In this document: positions 10,709-24,600 of the stretch, piece after piece
Layout of the letters: every line of letters begins with the position of its first letter
Position numbering within the stretch: position 1 is the first letter of the stretch
From: CAWAVN01 sp963844315
GTDB taxonomy: Bacteria > Planctomycetota > Planctomycetia > Planctomycetales > Planctomycetaceae
Direction: 5' to 3'
DNA: 64,000 nt
Assembly (NCBI GenBank): GCA_963844315.1
Contig: CAWJOC010000023.1
Span: 186,001 to 250,000, forward strand
Notes under the pieces: generated by a model
What the model saw: only the letters and a program-made list of their open reading frames with translations
The model's database searches: none
Told to the model about the DNA's origin: nothing
Translations under genes and position numbers: made by a program

Positions 10709-12004
10709 ATGGCGTCTGAACTGAAGTCCGAAGCCTATTGCAAAACGATTCGGGAGTTATCCGACCAAATCGTGGAGGCTCAGCGTCCGATCCGCATTTT
10801 GGACGCCATCAAATGGGATGCGGATATTCAGAAGGCATTTTTCGCCCAAGGCTGCAAAGAACAGCCCCCCGTGGACCGCGCGTATTACGAGAACCGCCCG
10901 CTGGGCTTTGATCCCATCGCCAAGCGCCTGGAATTCCATGAACTGGAACGCCAGGTCAGCCGGCATTTGGGCCAGTTCAGTCCCGTTGGGGCGATCTTAA
11001 AGCGGATGTGCCACGAATATCGCATCGTCGTCAGGATGCTGGAATCGCGGGGCCTGCCGGAGTTCTCCAGTTACTCGCAGCAGCTTTACGGAAGCGCCAG
11101 CGATGTGTTTCACGCGGGCGACCCGACTCTGGCCGATCTGGGAATGATGATGTCCGAAGCGCTCGGAAAGATCGACCAGCGGGCCATTTTGCCGACGCCG
11201 GAAAAGACCATCACCGGCGAGCAGGCGGTGGAGATTCTGCAGGACCGATTAAACCGGGCGTTTCCCGACCCCGACCGGCCGATTCGCGTGATGCTCAGCG
11301 ATGGGATCGTCTCGGATGCTGCCGCCGGGACGGATTATCTCAAGATCCGCAAGGAAGCCCGCTTCAACATGCAGGACTTGAAGCTCTTGGAAGTCCACGA
11401 AGGCTGGGTCCACGTCGGCACGACCTTGAACGGCATGAGCCAGCCCGTGTGTACGTTCCTCAGCAAAGGCCCGCCCTCGGCGACGATCACGCAGGAAGGT
11501 TTGGCCATCGTGATGGAGATCTTCGCGTTCGCATCGCATCCCGCGAGACTCCGGCGCGTCACGAACCGCATCCACGGCGTCAGCATGGCCGAGGAAGGGG
11601 CCACGTTCCGCGATGTGTTCGAATTCTTTAAGAGCCAAGGCAACAGCGACGATGAAAGCTTTGGCAACACCATGCGAGTGTATCGCGGCAGCACGCCCGA
11701 AGGCGGCCCTTTCACCAAGGACATCAGCTACAGCAAAGGCTTTATCCTGATCTATAACTACATCCGCCTGGCCGTCCGCAAAGGCTTGCTCAACCGGATA
11801 CCGCTGTTGTTCTGCGGCAAAACAACCCTCGAGGACATGCGGACCCTGTCGCACCTCGCCGATGAAGGCGTCCTCACTCCGCCCCGCTACTTGCCGCCGC
11901 AGTTCTCGGACTTAAACGCGCTCACCGCTTGGATGTGCTACTCCAATTTCTTGAATCGCCTGGACCTGGGCCGTGCCGAGGCTGACTTCGCGAATATCCT
12001 ATAA
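10709..12004 (+). CDS. QEGLA-motif protein (DUF1704; MATCAP-like putative metallopeptidase)
   Basis: This is an intact 431-residue protein. It carries the eponymous motif (SATITQEGLAIVMEIF) and, about 60 residues before it, LLEVHEGWVHVGTTLNG, an HExxxH site. Together these match the DUF1704 / 'flavohemoglobin expression-modulating QEGLA motif' family. The eukaryotic MATCAP tyrosine carboxypeptidases belong to the same fold and use HExxxH plus a downstream Glu for zinc. A hydrolytic or peptidase role is therefore likely, but the bacterial substrate is not established. No signal peptide is visible, so it should be cytosolic. It lies 142 bases after the cyclase gene on the same strand and may or may not be co-transcribed with it. 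Confidence 0.85.
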   Translation: MASELKSEAYCKTIRELSDQIVEAQRPIRILDAIKWDADIQKAFFAQGCKEQPPVDRAYYENRPLGFDPIAKRLEFHELERQVSRHLGQFSPVGAILKRMCHEYRIVVRMLESRGLPEFSSYSQQLYGSASDVFHAGDPTLADLGMMMSEALGKIDQRAILPTPEKTITGEQAVEILQDRLNRAFPDPDRPIRVMLSDGIVSDAAAGTDYLKIRKEARFNMQDLKLLEVHEGWVHVGTTLNGMSQPVCTFLSKGPPSATITQEGLAIVMEIFAFASHPARLRRVTNRIHGVSMAEEGATFRDVFEFFKSQGNSDDESFGNTMRVYRGSTPEGGPFTKDISYSKGFILIYNYIRLAVRKGLLNRIPLLFCGKTTLEDMRTLSHLADEGVLTPPRYLPPQFSDLNALTAWMCYSNFLNRLDLGRAEADFANIL

Positions 12005-12166
12005 GAGACCATCAGGTGTTTGTGGGTCTGAGGTGTCACTCTTAGTCGGCTTGCGTTTTTGGGGTCATCCGCTTGTAATGACTTTCACTCGGAATCGCTG
12101 TCGCTGGTATTCCCATCAGTTGACGGACCACGAGGGGAAATCCGATCCACTTCGGGAGTCATCACA

Positions 12167-15100
12167 ATGCGACGAACCCTTCCGTATTACGTCCTCCTTA
12201 TGGCGGGCTGCTCATTGTTTCTCGGCCCTTATTCCCTGTGGGCGGAGGATTCTCCCCAGGAGTTTTTCGAGAAGTCCGTGCGTCCGCTGTTGGTGCAGAA
12301 ATGCTTGAAATGCCATAACGGCGAGAAACAATCCGGCGGACTGCGTTTGGATTCGCGCTCTGGGCTATTGAAAGGCGGCGAATCGGGAGCGGCGATCGTT
12401 CCCGGCCAGGTGGAAGACAGCCTCATGATCTTCGCCGTCCGGCGCGAGGGCGGATTGGAAATGCCCCCAGAGGAAAAGCTCACTCCGGCGGAAGTCAAAA
12501 TTCTCGAACACTGGATCAAAGAGGGTGCGGTCTGGCCGGAATCGCAAGTCCTGAGCGCACCGCAATCGGCGGATAAAGCCAAAACCCATTGGGCGTTTCA
12601 GCCTCTGAAGGAACCCGCGATTCCCAAGGTGTTTGATCCCTGGGTGCGAACGCCGTTGGATGCCTTCGTGGCGGAGAAACTTCAGCAAAATGGCTTAACT
12701 CCCTCCGCGGAAGCCGACCGGCGAACCTTAATTCGCAGACTATCCTACACGCTGACGGGATTGCCGCCCACACCCGAAGAAGTTGCCACATTCGTTGAGA
12801 GCACAGATCCGTTGGCCTATGAAAGACTAGTTAATCGCCTTTTGGATTCGCCCCACTACGGCGAGCATTGGAGCCGACACTGGTTGGATCTGGCCCGCTA
12901 TTCCGACACCAAAGGCTATGTCTATGCCCGCGAGGAACGGTTTTGGGTCCATGCCTGGGCGTATCGTGATTGGGTGGTGCGTTCCTTCAACAAAGATTTG
13001 CCTTATGATCGCTTTTTGCGCCTCCAATTGGCAGCGGATCAAGTGCCGGACCGCGAGCCAGGCGATTTGGCGGCGATGGGATTTTTGACTTTGGGCCGAC
13101 GCTTTTTGGGCGTGACGCACGACATCATTGATGACCGGATCGATGTCGTCTGCCGAGGCACGATGGCGTTAACCGTTAGCTGTGCCCGCTGTCACGATCA
13201 CAAATACGATCCGATTCCCACCGCCGACTATTATTCCCTGTACGGCGTTTTCGACAGTTCCGCCGAACGCATGGTTCCCCTGGTTGAGGGGGCCTTAGGC
13301 GATGCGGACTATCAAAAGGAACTGGCCGCGAGGCAAAAGAACCTTGCCGATCAATTGGTCGCCAGTCGGAACGAAACGGCGAAGCGGGTTCGCGAGCGGA
13401 TCGCCGATTATCTCAGGGCACAGACCGAGTTGGACAAGTATCCCTCCGAAGGCTTCGACCAAATCTTTGAAACGACGGACATCCTGCCTGCGTTCGTCCG
13501 GCGGTTCGAGGCGTATCTGCGAAAGCCAAAGCGCAATAACGATCCCGTCTTCCGTCACTGGCATGCCTATTATGAAATCCCTGCAGCCGAGTTTTCCGCG
13601 CGTGCGGCGGGCGTGACGGCAGAACTTGCAGCGGCGGAAGCCGGAACAGTCAACGACTTGGTAAAAGACACCTTTCAAACACCGCCCGCGTCGTTTGATG
13701 AAGTCATCCGCCGATATGCGGAGCTGTTTTCAAAAGTCGAGCAGCAATGGAAGTCTCATCTCGAAATGGCGAACACGATGGGAATGGAGAGTCCCACTTC
13801 GCTTCCCAATCCGGATGCGGAAATGCTCCGAAATGTGCTCTATGGACCCTTTGCCCCTTGCGAAGTTCCCGACGAACCGATTGTGCACACCGAAACGTAT
13901 TTCGATTCCGCGACCTGCACGGCGCTTTGGAAACTCCAAGGCGAAGTGGATCGCTGGGTGATTGGTTCCAAAACCGATGCTCCCTACGGCGTGATGTTGG
14001 TGGACCGTCCGGTTCCCAAGGAGCCGAGAATCTTTCGGCGGGGTGATCCCGCGAAAAAGGGCGACGAAGTGCCCCGCCGGTTTTTGTCGCTGCTCACTGG
14101 ACCGGATGCAAAACCCTTTGAGCACGGCAGCGGACGCTTCGAGCTTGCGAAGGCTATTACCGACCCGAAAAACCCTCTGACAGCGAGAGTGATCGTTAAT
14201 CGCGTTTGGGCCAGGCACTTTGGCCAGGGTTTGGTAACGACCACCAGCGATTTTGGACTCCGGGCCGATCCGCCGTCGCATCCGGAACTCTTGGATTGGC
14301 TCACGTCGAAGTTCATCGAGGATGGTTGGAGCCTCAAGAAACTGCACCGACGAATTTTGCTTTCGGCGGCCTTTCGCCAATCGTCACTAGGTCCCGAGGA
14401 TCCCGCGATGAAGGCCAAAGCCATGGAACTGGACCCCGCCAATCGTCTGTTATGGCGGATGAATTCCCACCGCTTGACCTTCGAGGAATTCCGCGATTCG
14501 CTGTTAGCCATTTCGGGAAAACTCGATCGCAAAGTGGGAGGAAAGCCCGTGGAATTCTGAAACCTCCGTTCTCCCCCCGCCGCACGCTTTATGGATTGGT
14601 GGACCGGCAATTCTTTCCCAGCACGCTTCGCGTCTTCGATGTGGCCAATCCCGATTTGCACATCGCCGAGCGCGGCGAAACCACGGTGCCGCAGCAATCG
14701 TTGTTCTTCATGAATCATCCGTTGGTTCTGTCGCGCGTTCGCGACGTGGCCGATTTCGATTCCGCCAACGGCGAGTCAGCGATCCCTGCGTTATTTCAAG
14801 GCGTGCTCCAGCGCGAACCCACACGGGAAGAAATCGCGGATGCCAGGGAGTTTCTTCAAAATGCGAACGGAACCCAAACCGAGTCCCCTCCGCTTTCGGC
14901 CAAGGATTGGCAATACGGCTATGGGTTTTATGATGAATCCGCAAAGAAGGTCACGAGCTTTCAGGCGTTGCCGCACTTTAACGGCACAGCCTGGCAAGGC
15001 GGACCGAATTGGCCGGATGCGAAATTAGGTTGGGTGCAATTGACGGCCAATGGAGGACATCCCGGAAATGATCGTCAGCATGCCGCCGTCAGGCGTTGGA

Positions 15101-15486
15101 CCGCCCCAAGGGAAATGCGAGTTCAGATTCGTTCCAAGTTGGTTCACGACGCCGCCCCCGGCGATGGCATCCGGGTTTTCATAACGACTTCCGCCCAAGG
15201 CCAACTACAATCGGCGACCATTCATCAGAAGACCATCGACTTGGATGGGGATGACCTCTCGCTAAAAACCGGCGACACGATTGATTTCATTGTGGACATC
15301 GGCGGTATCCTGAATAGCGATCAGTTTCTTTGGACGGCTTCCATCACGGAAATCTCAAACGCGGAGAACTCTACGGTTTGGAATTCCCAAGCCGATTTTC
15401 CGCGTGACCAACACCAAACCCTTTCGCCTTGGGAACAGCTCGCCCAAGTGCTTGTGTGCTCAAACGAATTTCTGTTCGTGGATTGA
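12167..15486 (+). CDS. PSCyt1 / DUF1549 / DUF1553 (PSD1) protein, one frameshift
   Basis: The ATG at 12167 starts a signal peptide (YYVLLMAGCSLFLGPYSLWA). A planctomycete cytochrome-c domain with haem motif CLKCH follows, then WAFQPLKEPAIP, DUF1549 (HYGEHWSRHWLDLARYSD, ALTVSCARCHDHKYDPI with a second CxxCH) and DUF1553 (ARVIVNRVWARHFGQGLV, TTVPQQSLFFMNHP, ending SNEFLFVD). At 14550 the frame breaks at GKPVEF; adding one A gives GKPVEILKPPFSPRRTLYG and restores the rest. A galactose-binding-like insertion (roughly 14900-15360) lies inside DUF1553. Such proteins are usually paired with a DUF1501 gene, but here the next gene is on the other strand. They are exported and thought to work in polysaccharide or sulfated-glycan use; the biochemical function is unproven. 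Confidence 0.9.
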
Positions 15487-15559
15487 GAGAAGCTCTCCGT
15501 CAGCATCAATGCTTGCACCGAACTCCATCGCACACCACAGCGAGTGAGATCCAAAGACG

Positions 15560-15593
15560 AACAAAGCCCCGCTCCAAGGAGCGGGGCTTTGTT
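15560..15593. terminator. Bidirectional hairpin terminator
   Basis: A perfect 16-bp inverted repeat (AACAAAGCCCCGCTCC / GGAGCGGGGCTTTGTT) with a two-base centre lies between two convergent genes. With A/T at both outer ends, it can serve the DUF1553 gene from the left and the giant surface-protein gene from the right. Confidence 0.85.
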
Positions 15594-15616
15594 AAGGATC
15601 TTGGCGGTAGACGACT

Positions 15617-18600
15617 TTAGTCGAGCAACAGCGAGTCGAACAAGCTGCCGTCGGTAAAGGCTTCGTCCATTTCGTCCGAGCCGATCAGTCGGCGGGTTCC
15701 CGTGGGCAAGGTGGCACTCATCAGGGCATCGGGATGGAGGTGCGGGTGCAAGTCCGTTAGTCCCAGTTTGTGTCCCAATTCGTGCAGCACGACAGTCAAC
15801 AGGTCTGTCCGGCCCACGGCGGAGGCATCCACAGCGGCGAGGCTGTTGCCTGTTCCGGCGACGAATTCCTCGTCGAGGTTCGGCGTGGGATCAATGAACC
15901 AACCGTTTCCGGCCGCGTTCACATCCAGCACAATGCTGCCGCGTCTGGCGAGACCCAGCAAGTCGCCACCCAAATCGCCCACCGTCACGTAAACCCGGCT
16001 GAGTTCATCGAGATCGGTTTCCGAGACACCGGCAGCCCGCAACCGAGCCAGGGCGGCTTCGACGGCAGCATCCAGATCTTGCTGCGTCAGGTCCGGCGTG
16101 TCCGTGGCCGGCGAGTTGGCCTCGGCCGCCCGCAAGGATTGGCCAAAGTCCACGTCTTGGACACCCGCGACGAACAGTCCGCCGAAGAAGTTGGATTCAT
16201 ACGGGAAGAGGCTGGCAATTTCCGTCGGCGGATTGGCAACGCTTCGCCCGCGAATCGTCTGGCCGTCGAAGCCCCGCACGTGCGGTCCGCCACTCGGTCC
16301 GGGGGCGGTAATCACGTCGATAAAGGTATCGCCATCCACATCGCCCGCCGAGACCCGCACTCCGCCTTGGAATCCCGGCCCATAGGCCAGGAACTCGGCG
16401 AGAACAGGCGGTTGGACCCCAGGCGAGTTGACCACGACGCTAAAGATGCGAACCAACGGCCCGATGCCGGGACCACCCGGTCCCGTGATGATTTCCTCGG
16501 CCCGGCCCGTGACGGGGGAGCTAAGGTCCACATCGCCGGCGGCCACGTAAATCCCGCCGCTGTAGGTGGGATTATAGGCGAAGAAGCTGCGAATCGCATT
16601 GGGACGTTGGGTCTGCCCGCTGAGGAGCGACCGTCCGTCGAAGGCTTGGACGTGCGGACCGCCGCCCGGCCCGGCCCCCGTGATGAGGTCGTCCGTCCCG
16701 TCGCCGTCCACATCCCCGCCCGCCACGCGGACACCGCCGGTGAAACCGGGATTGTAGACGAAGAAGTTGAACAGCATCCGGTTTTGAATCCCGGTCGGAT
16801 CGAACACCCTGCCGTTTGGCGTTGACGCCCCGGAACTGAACACGCTGACCCGCGGCCCCCCACCGGCATCGGCACTGACGATGATGTCATCGAAGGAGTC
16901 GCCCACGGGGAAGCCGCTTTCGCCGAAGTCGCCGACGGCCACGTAAATGCCGCCGAAGAAGTTCGAATCAAAGGCGAAGAAGCTGGCGATCTCGGCGCCG
17001 TTGGTTCCGCTGAAGACCTTGATGTGCGGACCGCCGCCGGGGCCTGGGGCGGTGATGATGTCCACCGTGCCGTCGTTGTTCACGTCGCCTGTGGCGATCC
17101 GAATCCCGCCGCCGAAGCCGCCATACGGATCCAGTTCAAACCGCACGTTTCCGGTCTCGGAATCGATCACCCGCACGATGCCGGCTCGGCCGGCGTCGGG
17201 CGCGACCACCGTCAGCACGCGCTCCGCGATGCCGGTGTTGTCAATGATTGTTCCCGTGCTTCGCAGTTGGTCGTCGGCGTCTCCTGGACCGTTGGGAATG
17301 AAATTCGGGTCATTGATATTGAAATCCGCTCCAGTCGGGTTCGACAGCGTGACGAAGAAAGTTTCATTGCCTTCATTGAGTTCGCCGTCCTTAATCAATT
17401 GGACGGAGATCGTTTTCGTCTGCTCGCCAATTTGGAACGTCAACGTGCCGTTCTTGGCGAGGTAATCCGAACCGGACAAGGCGCTACCGTTGACGGTGGT
17501 AAAGTCGATAGTCGTGAGTACATCCGCCGGGCGGGACAAGCTGACAGTGAAGTTGATGACGTTCGGGCTGCCGAGCGCCCCGGTTTCATTCGTGGGGGCC
17601 GGAGTGGAGATGCTGATGATGGGTGCATCATCGTTGATGATTGTTCCCTCTCCGGTGCCGTCCTCAATCACCGCGCCAATCGCATTCGACAACCGCACGT
17701 AGAAGTTGTCATCCAGTTCGTTGAGGCTGTCAACGGTGATGGGAACGGTGATGGTCCCGGTCGTCATGCCCGCGTCAATCGTCAAGGTTCCCGTCGTCGT
17801 GGTAAAGTCGCTGGTCGGATTGGCGGTGCCGTCGGGAAGCACCGGGCCGCCCACTGTACCGCCGCTTCCCAACGCATGTCCGCCGATGGCAACGTTCAGC
17901 GTGTAGGTTTCGCCAATGGAAACAAACGGAGGCGCTCAGTTCAGTGACCTGGATCCGATAGGTTCCGGTTGTCGGAAACACCACCTGCAGGAAGGAATCC
18001 AAGCTCGTGACGGAACCGACATCCCCACCGCTCTGGTTGTCGTCGTTGCTGGCCAAGACGCTGCCGTCGGGACGGAAGAGCGTCAAGAACGAATCAATCC
18101 CTGAAGTCCCATCGATGTCGAAGATTCCGATTTGACCGGCGGTCGCGGTGAAGGAATAGTAATCTGGCGTGTTATTGCCTGTGCCGCTCACAATCACATA
18201 GGGAGTCGTCGTGGAGACGTTCATCCCCGTCTGATTGTTGATGTTAGGATTATTGGCAATGGTGAAACCCGCTCCGTCCAGGTTTTGAGGTGCGGCGAAT
18301 GTGTCGTTCGGTTCAACCTCAATCACTGTTCCGGTGGGAGGTGCGCTGAAATCTTCGATGGCGACATGCAGGTTGTATTGGTCGCCGTCTTCAATCGAGA
18401 AGCCGGAAGCCCCGGCCATCAATCCGGATGTGGTGGCGACGGAATCAAACCGGCCCACGCCGACCGTATAGGTCCCGCTGGACTGCAAAACGAACTCCAG
18501 GAAGGAATCTTCGGTGCTCAGGCTGCCGGCATCCAAGGCATCGCCGTTGAGACCGCCGTTAATAAATCCATCATCGTTGGAGGCGACCACGTTGCCTGCC

Positions 18601-21600
18601 GAATCGAACAAGAACAATTGCGAATCGAATGTCGCTCCGTCGATGTCCAGAATCACTCGGTCGCCGGCGGTTCCGGTGAACGAGTAGAAGTCAAAGGTGC
18701 CGTTTCCGCGTCCCAAGATGGTGACGTGGGGCAGGGTAGTAGGCACGCCTTGGGTATCCGTGATGTTCGGATTGACCGTGGTCACGAAGGCTCGGCTGTC
18801 CAAGGCTTCGGGGCTAGCCAAGGCATCGTTCGGCTCGCGTTCGAACACGCTTCCCACCGGGGGAGCCGCGACGCCGTTCCCGATGCTCGTCGTGAAATCG
18901 ACCGTCACATCGGACTGAGCGGCTTCGGAAAGGGTCACAGTGAACACGGCGTTTGTCGTTCCGCTGCTGCCTTCCACAATCTGCACGTCGTTGATGGTGA
19001 TCCGGGGATCATCTTCAAGGATCGTCCCCAAACCCGTGCCCATTCCGGGAGCGATTCCGCCCGCCGAAGGATTAGAGAGCACAACATTAAAGGTCTGGTT
19101 CCCTTCGGCAACCATGTCTCCGATGACATTCACAATCACCTGCTGAGTCAGCGGGTTATTGTCGCCGTCGAGGTTCGGATCAACCAAGGGATCGAAGGTC
19201 AAAGACCCGCTGGTCGCCACATAGTCTTGGCCGGCCAGGGCGATGCCGTCCTGCGTATTAAACTCGATCGTGACGGGAGCCACCACCGGCGAGGAGAGCG
19301 ATACGGTGAACACCATCGTCCGATTGCCGCTGTCGCCTTCCAGGACGAGGGCATTGTTGATGCTGAATTTGGGATCATCATCGCGAATGGTTCCGATCAC
19401 CTGGCCGAAGCCCGCTTGAATGCCCGCGCTGATGGGGTTGGAGAGCGTGACATTGAAGAATTCGAGGATCGGCACTTCCTGAATGACATCGCCCATAATC
19501 GGCACGGTGAAGGTGGCCGTGTTGTCGGCTCCGAAAATCGTGACGGTCCCCGTCGTGGCCACGTAATCCTGCCCGGCGAGGGCCGTGCCATCGGACGTGG
19601 TGTACGTCACACTCACATCAAACCCTCGCGGCGGAGCGGGGATTGTCGGATTGCCCATCGCATCCTTGGCGAACAGCGAGATCATGAAGGTCATGTCCGA
19701 TGTCCCGGTGTCGCCTTCCAACGCCGTTTGGTCGGCCGGGGTCAGGCGGATCACCAAGTCATCGTCATTGATCGTGCCCAGGACCGAAGTGCTGCCGGTG
19801 GCGATGGTGGCATTGACGGCATCCGTCAGATTGACAAGGAACGTCTCATCGCCTTCAACCCGCACATCGCCGATGACTTCCACGCGCAACCGCTGGGTCA
19901 ACGGGTTGTTGTCGCCGTCGAGATTCGGGTCGTTATTGATGTCGAAGACGAATTGCTGCAGCGGTTGGGCCACGTAATCCTGATCGGGTCCGGGAGCGGA
20001 AATGGCGGTCCCGTCGGCGGTTTGGATATTGACCGTCACGCCCAGCCGGGTGGGGCCGGACAGGGTCACGATAAAATCGGCAAACGTCGAGCCGGAATCC
20101 CCTTCCGCGATGGTCACAGGCGCCACGGTAATCACCGGAGGCGGAGACAGTGTAATGTCAAACGCGGTCGTCCCGGCGGGTTGCCGATTGGCAGCCAAAT
20201 TGTTGCCGGCCAAATCGCGAACGCCATTCTGGTTGATGAGATTGATCCGGTAGGTTCCGAAGGCAAATACGCCCGACGCAGCTTCCAGCGTGATTTGCTT
20301 GGTGTTGGCGTTGTAGCGGAACAGGTAGTCCACGCCTTCCGTCAGCAAAGAGCCGTTCAGGAGCAGTTGCACGGTAGTGATATTGACCGATGTGTCGTCG
20401 ATACCAATGCCGGTATCATCCAAGCCCACAATGAACTGCCTGATAACCGTATTTTCCAGGAAGACTTCCGTGGCGTCCGGATCCAGGTCGAAGCCCGCTC
20501 CATCGTTGTCTTCGGGAGCGATCAGCCGGGCCGTCGGTCCGGAGATGTCTTCCCGTTCGATGGCGCCCCGGTCGAAGAACGGCGGGTTGCCTTCCCCGGT
20601 GTTCGGGGTGGCCTGGTCGTTCGTTCGGAATTGGCCGTAGGCGTCAAACAGCGGGGCCAAGAGATTCGATCGCGGAACACCGATGGAGGTCCCCACTTGC
20701 ACGATGGGATCGCGGTCATCAAATTGGTTTCTGGCACTGTCGATGGGACGGGCGCCGGCGGCCAGATAGAAGTTGTTGGTCGAGGGATCGACGAACAAGG
20801 GTTCGCCGCCGAACAGCAGTTGGGCATTGGTGCCGTTGATGCCGTTGGTCCCATTGTTCTGGTACGCGGAGCGGGAGACCACGATATTGTTCCCGCCCGT
20901 GGCGTTGTTGATGGCGACGTCCGTGTTGGCGATGATGTTATTGAGCAGCGTGGGATCCACGTTGTTGGACACGCGAACGCCATCGCCGTTTTGCGTCAAC
21001 CCGCCGTAGATCGTGTTGTTGATAATACGATGGAATGGAACTGCGGCCAGAGGTCCGGCCCCATTGTTGTCGTCTCCATTGAGCACGATGCCCGCATCGC
21101 CGAAATGGGCGATGACATTGTTGACGATGGCCACGCCCCGCGTCTGCAGATCATCGTTCCGCGTGGGGAGGCTGCGAGGAACGCCAACCACGGGATTGTC
21201 ACCCACGCGGCGGCGGTCGTCATCCACCAGAATCCCGGTGTCCAACGTGTCGAAGATAAAGTTCTGGGCAATTTGAATCGAGCCTTGCAGCCGGTTCACG
21301 TTCTGGTCGCCCGTGAAGACGAACTCCTCTGTTGGCCGGGAGAAGTTCTGGAAAATCAACGTGCCGAGAATGTTGAATCCGGTGGACACGTCGCCCCTGG
21401 TATTGGCGGCGATGCTGCCGAAGAGATTGACTTCACTCGATCGGCCCGAGGTTCCAGTCACCAAACCGTCGGCGGTCGCGGCGCTGATCCCACGAGTAAA
21501 ATGATTGCGGACGGCGGTGCTGTTGAGCAGATCCCGCAGACGGCCCGCAATGACCGAACTGCTCTCCGTCGCCCGAAAACCGACGGCAAAATTGGGCAGT

Positions 21601-24600
21601 TGTGGTGTTCCGGTGGCAATGCCAAAATTCGCGTCGCCGACCACAAGATCCAAATCCGCGAACTCGAACGTGGCGGTGTTCACACCATCGCTAAGTTGGA
21701 ATTTCTGTCCGTCGAACAACAAACTGCCGTCGGGAATCGTGACGGTGAGTTTATTGTTCAAACGGTCGTTGGTGTCCAGGATAGGGGTTTGGCTATGAAA
21801 ACTGGAACTCGCCAAGGCATATTCCGTGCCCCGGCGGATTTCCAATTGATAGTTGCCAACGTCGATATCGTCCGGGAACGAGTAGGGATTCGCAATGAAG
21901 TTGGAATTGTTCGTCGGGGATCCCGCCGGATGAGTGACGATTTCCCCCCGTTCCGCGAAGCCGATAATGATGTCATCAATATACAGGCCCTCGAAGTTGT
22001 AGGTCGCCAGCCGGCGGCTGGTGGATTGCTGGAAGGTCAGGCCCTCAACTTGGTAGAACCGGCCAAACTCATCCCCTTCCAGGGCACTGGCCACGTCCAA
22101 GGCCCCTCCCGGCGGAATTTGGCCTGGCTCGTCACGTCGTGCCCGATGATCCGCAGCACATCTTTATACATCTTGTAGAGTTGGATGTCCCCGGTTCCCA
22201 CGCCCGTGGCATTCAGGTCAAACGTGTCCGCGATGGCCTGCCGCATGACCGCAGCCACAGCCGTCGAGGACATGCTCGCATCGACGACGACCGCCACGTT
22301 GCCTGGGCTCACCCCGGCCCCATCAAAGGGATCGAGGACCAGACCCGCCGTGACCGAACTGACCTGCACATTGAAGGGTCCGCCCGCCCCATTGGCCGTG
22401 ATGTTAACCCGGTCGCCATCGACAAACGCGATCACGCCTGCAGGGCCTGCCGCATTGATGGCGTCCGCCAACTGCTGGGCCATCGTCGTGGCCGTTGTGG
22501 TCGGTGTGAAGCCAACCAACGTGCTTCCCGGCACTTTTTGGATACCGTCGTTGTCGAACTCGAAGACTCGGGAGACGCCGTTGATGCCGGTGACGGTGAC
22601 TGTATCGGCATCAGCGGGCCGATCCGAGAAGTGCGCCCCGCTGGGGACATTCACGGTGAATCCGAGGTCAAATTCGAAAGTCACTCCATCGATGGCAAAG
22701 GATTGGCCGTCTTGCAATCTGTTGCCGGCCTTGGCCCGCAGTTCCGTCCCCGTGGTCAAGGTGTCGCCCAAGTTCATCGAACCGTCGGAGCTGAAGTCAA
22801 ACCGCAGTTTGAGGTCCGAAAGTCCCGCATAGGGAGAAAGGTTGACCCGGATTTGCCGCCATTGGCCCGCATTTTGAGCGAAATTAAAGCCTTCCTGAAT
22901 GAAACGGTCATCGGCGACTCCCGGGGGAGTTTGATAATCATACTCATCCCGGAACACCAAAGGATCATTATCTCGGGCCGAGTTGTTCGTGGTTAACAAA
23001 TCCCATTGACCGGAGGCGCTATCCCAAACGTGGATCCTCATCGAATCCAGCATTTGGGCGGGATTATCGAGCAGGACATTCTGCGCTTGCGATTCCAGGA
23101 AGTAATTGAAATACAACATGGGCAGATCGTTGCCGGAATAGCCCTCGAGACTGAACGTGTTGGTTTCAACCGTTCCATGCGCTCCGCCCGCCAAACCGCC
23201 GTAGGAGTTTTCCCCGTCGCCGGAGAGGTGGTCATTGCCGAAGTAGAGGCTTGTGCCCCCCTCGGTGAGCGGTAAGGTGATCGTCCGTGAATCGGATCAT
23301 TGAACAAATCCGTTGATACCGTGCCCGGCATCGGTTTCCCGGTCGTTCGTGGTATGCCAGAGGTTTTCATCCAGGTTGGAGAAGTCCAGCCCCGTGGCCC
23401 CCGTCAGGCCCGTGGACATCGAGGTGGCCCCATCCACGAAAATGGGCTGCAACAGGCCAGTGGTATTAAAGGCATAGATGTTCCCTGCTGGTGATGCCGA
23501 ATAGCATATTGGCGTATCGTCCGTTTTCCACGTCCGGCGGACCGGCGGTCAAGCCTTGGAAGTTGAGATTCACCAGATCCGTGGCGGAATTGATGAAGGT
23601 CACCGAGGCCCCCCCGACTCGACGTGGGATTATTGACGATGAACAAGCCGCCCATATCCGTAATGGCATACATCGTTCCATCGAGGATGGCAAGCCGGTA
23701 ATATTCCCGCCTGGCAGTGCCGCCCGTGATCGAGAAGGGCGGCGTGTCCGTCCCCGCTGGGTCGATGGTCGCGCCACCGCTCAGCACAACCGTTGTGGCT
23801 CCCGATGTCGCCAAGTTTCCAGGGATAACGGCGTTGATCCCGTTGGTGATCGCGATCGTGACCTCGTTGGCGCTGTCGCTATAGAAATAGTCGATCGGGT
23901 TCGCGGCGGCGGACCCGCCACTGGTTCCCCGGCTTTGAATCGTATTGGCCCGGCCTGTAACCGCGCCATTGAGCGTGATGTTATTCAATGCCTGGAGACG
24001 CGGGAAGTTGACCCGGTTGCCCAAGGCCCCACGGCCCATGTCGGCGGCGTTGACCACGCCCGCCGTCGCCGTGGCGATTTCGGTCCCGGTGAAAGTTTCT
24101 TCCACCGAGATGGTCGTATTGGTTCCAATCACGCCAGTCACGCCGAACTGGCTGATCCCGCTCACTCCCGTGGTATTTAAGCCCCGATCGCCGAGCAAGC
24201 TAATGCGGAAGGTTGTCCCCAACCGTTGGGCGTCCACTCCGACCCCCGCCGCATCGATCGCCGCGACAAAGACATCCGTGAACGAGCTTTGGTCGTTCAC
24301 ACCCGAAAGATTGACGCGGAACCGGCCCGTGGTCGTGTTGAAGTTGCCGTCCGTGTCGATTTCGAACGTTCTGCTGGTCGTGGTGGGATCGGTGATGGTG
24401 AAGGTCTGACCGTCGGCGAATTGAGCCCGGTTTGTCGCATTGATGAGCAATACGGCCCCGGTGTCATATTCATATGTCAGGCCATCAAGGGTGATCGTGT
24501 CGCCGTCCACAACAAACTGGGTTGCGCCGATGTTGAACTGAAGTGCGGGTCCAGAATCCAATTCGAAGTCGAACACCCCGCCCGCGTTGACGCGGAAGCC

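Noticed and set aside
16090..17240. Regular direct repeats that could suggest a CRISPR array
   Set aside because: The repeats are long, imperfect and in frame, and encode FG-GAP-like protein units. No short identical repeats with unique spacers exist.
18132..22178. A 1,348-codon open frame on the plus strand, antisense to the giant gene
   Set aside because: It has no domain I recognise and is rich in Arg/Gly/His/Val as expected for an antisense shadow of a GC-rich gene. The minus strand has clear Calx-beta and PPC domains there.
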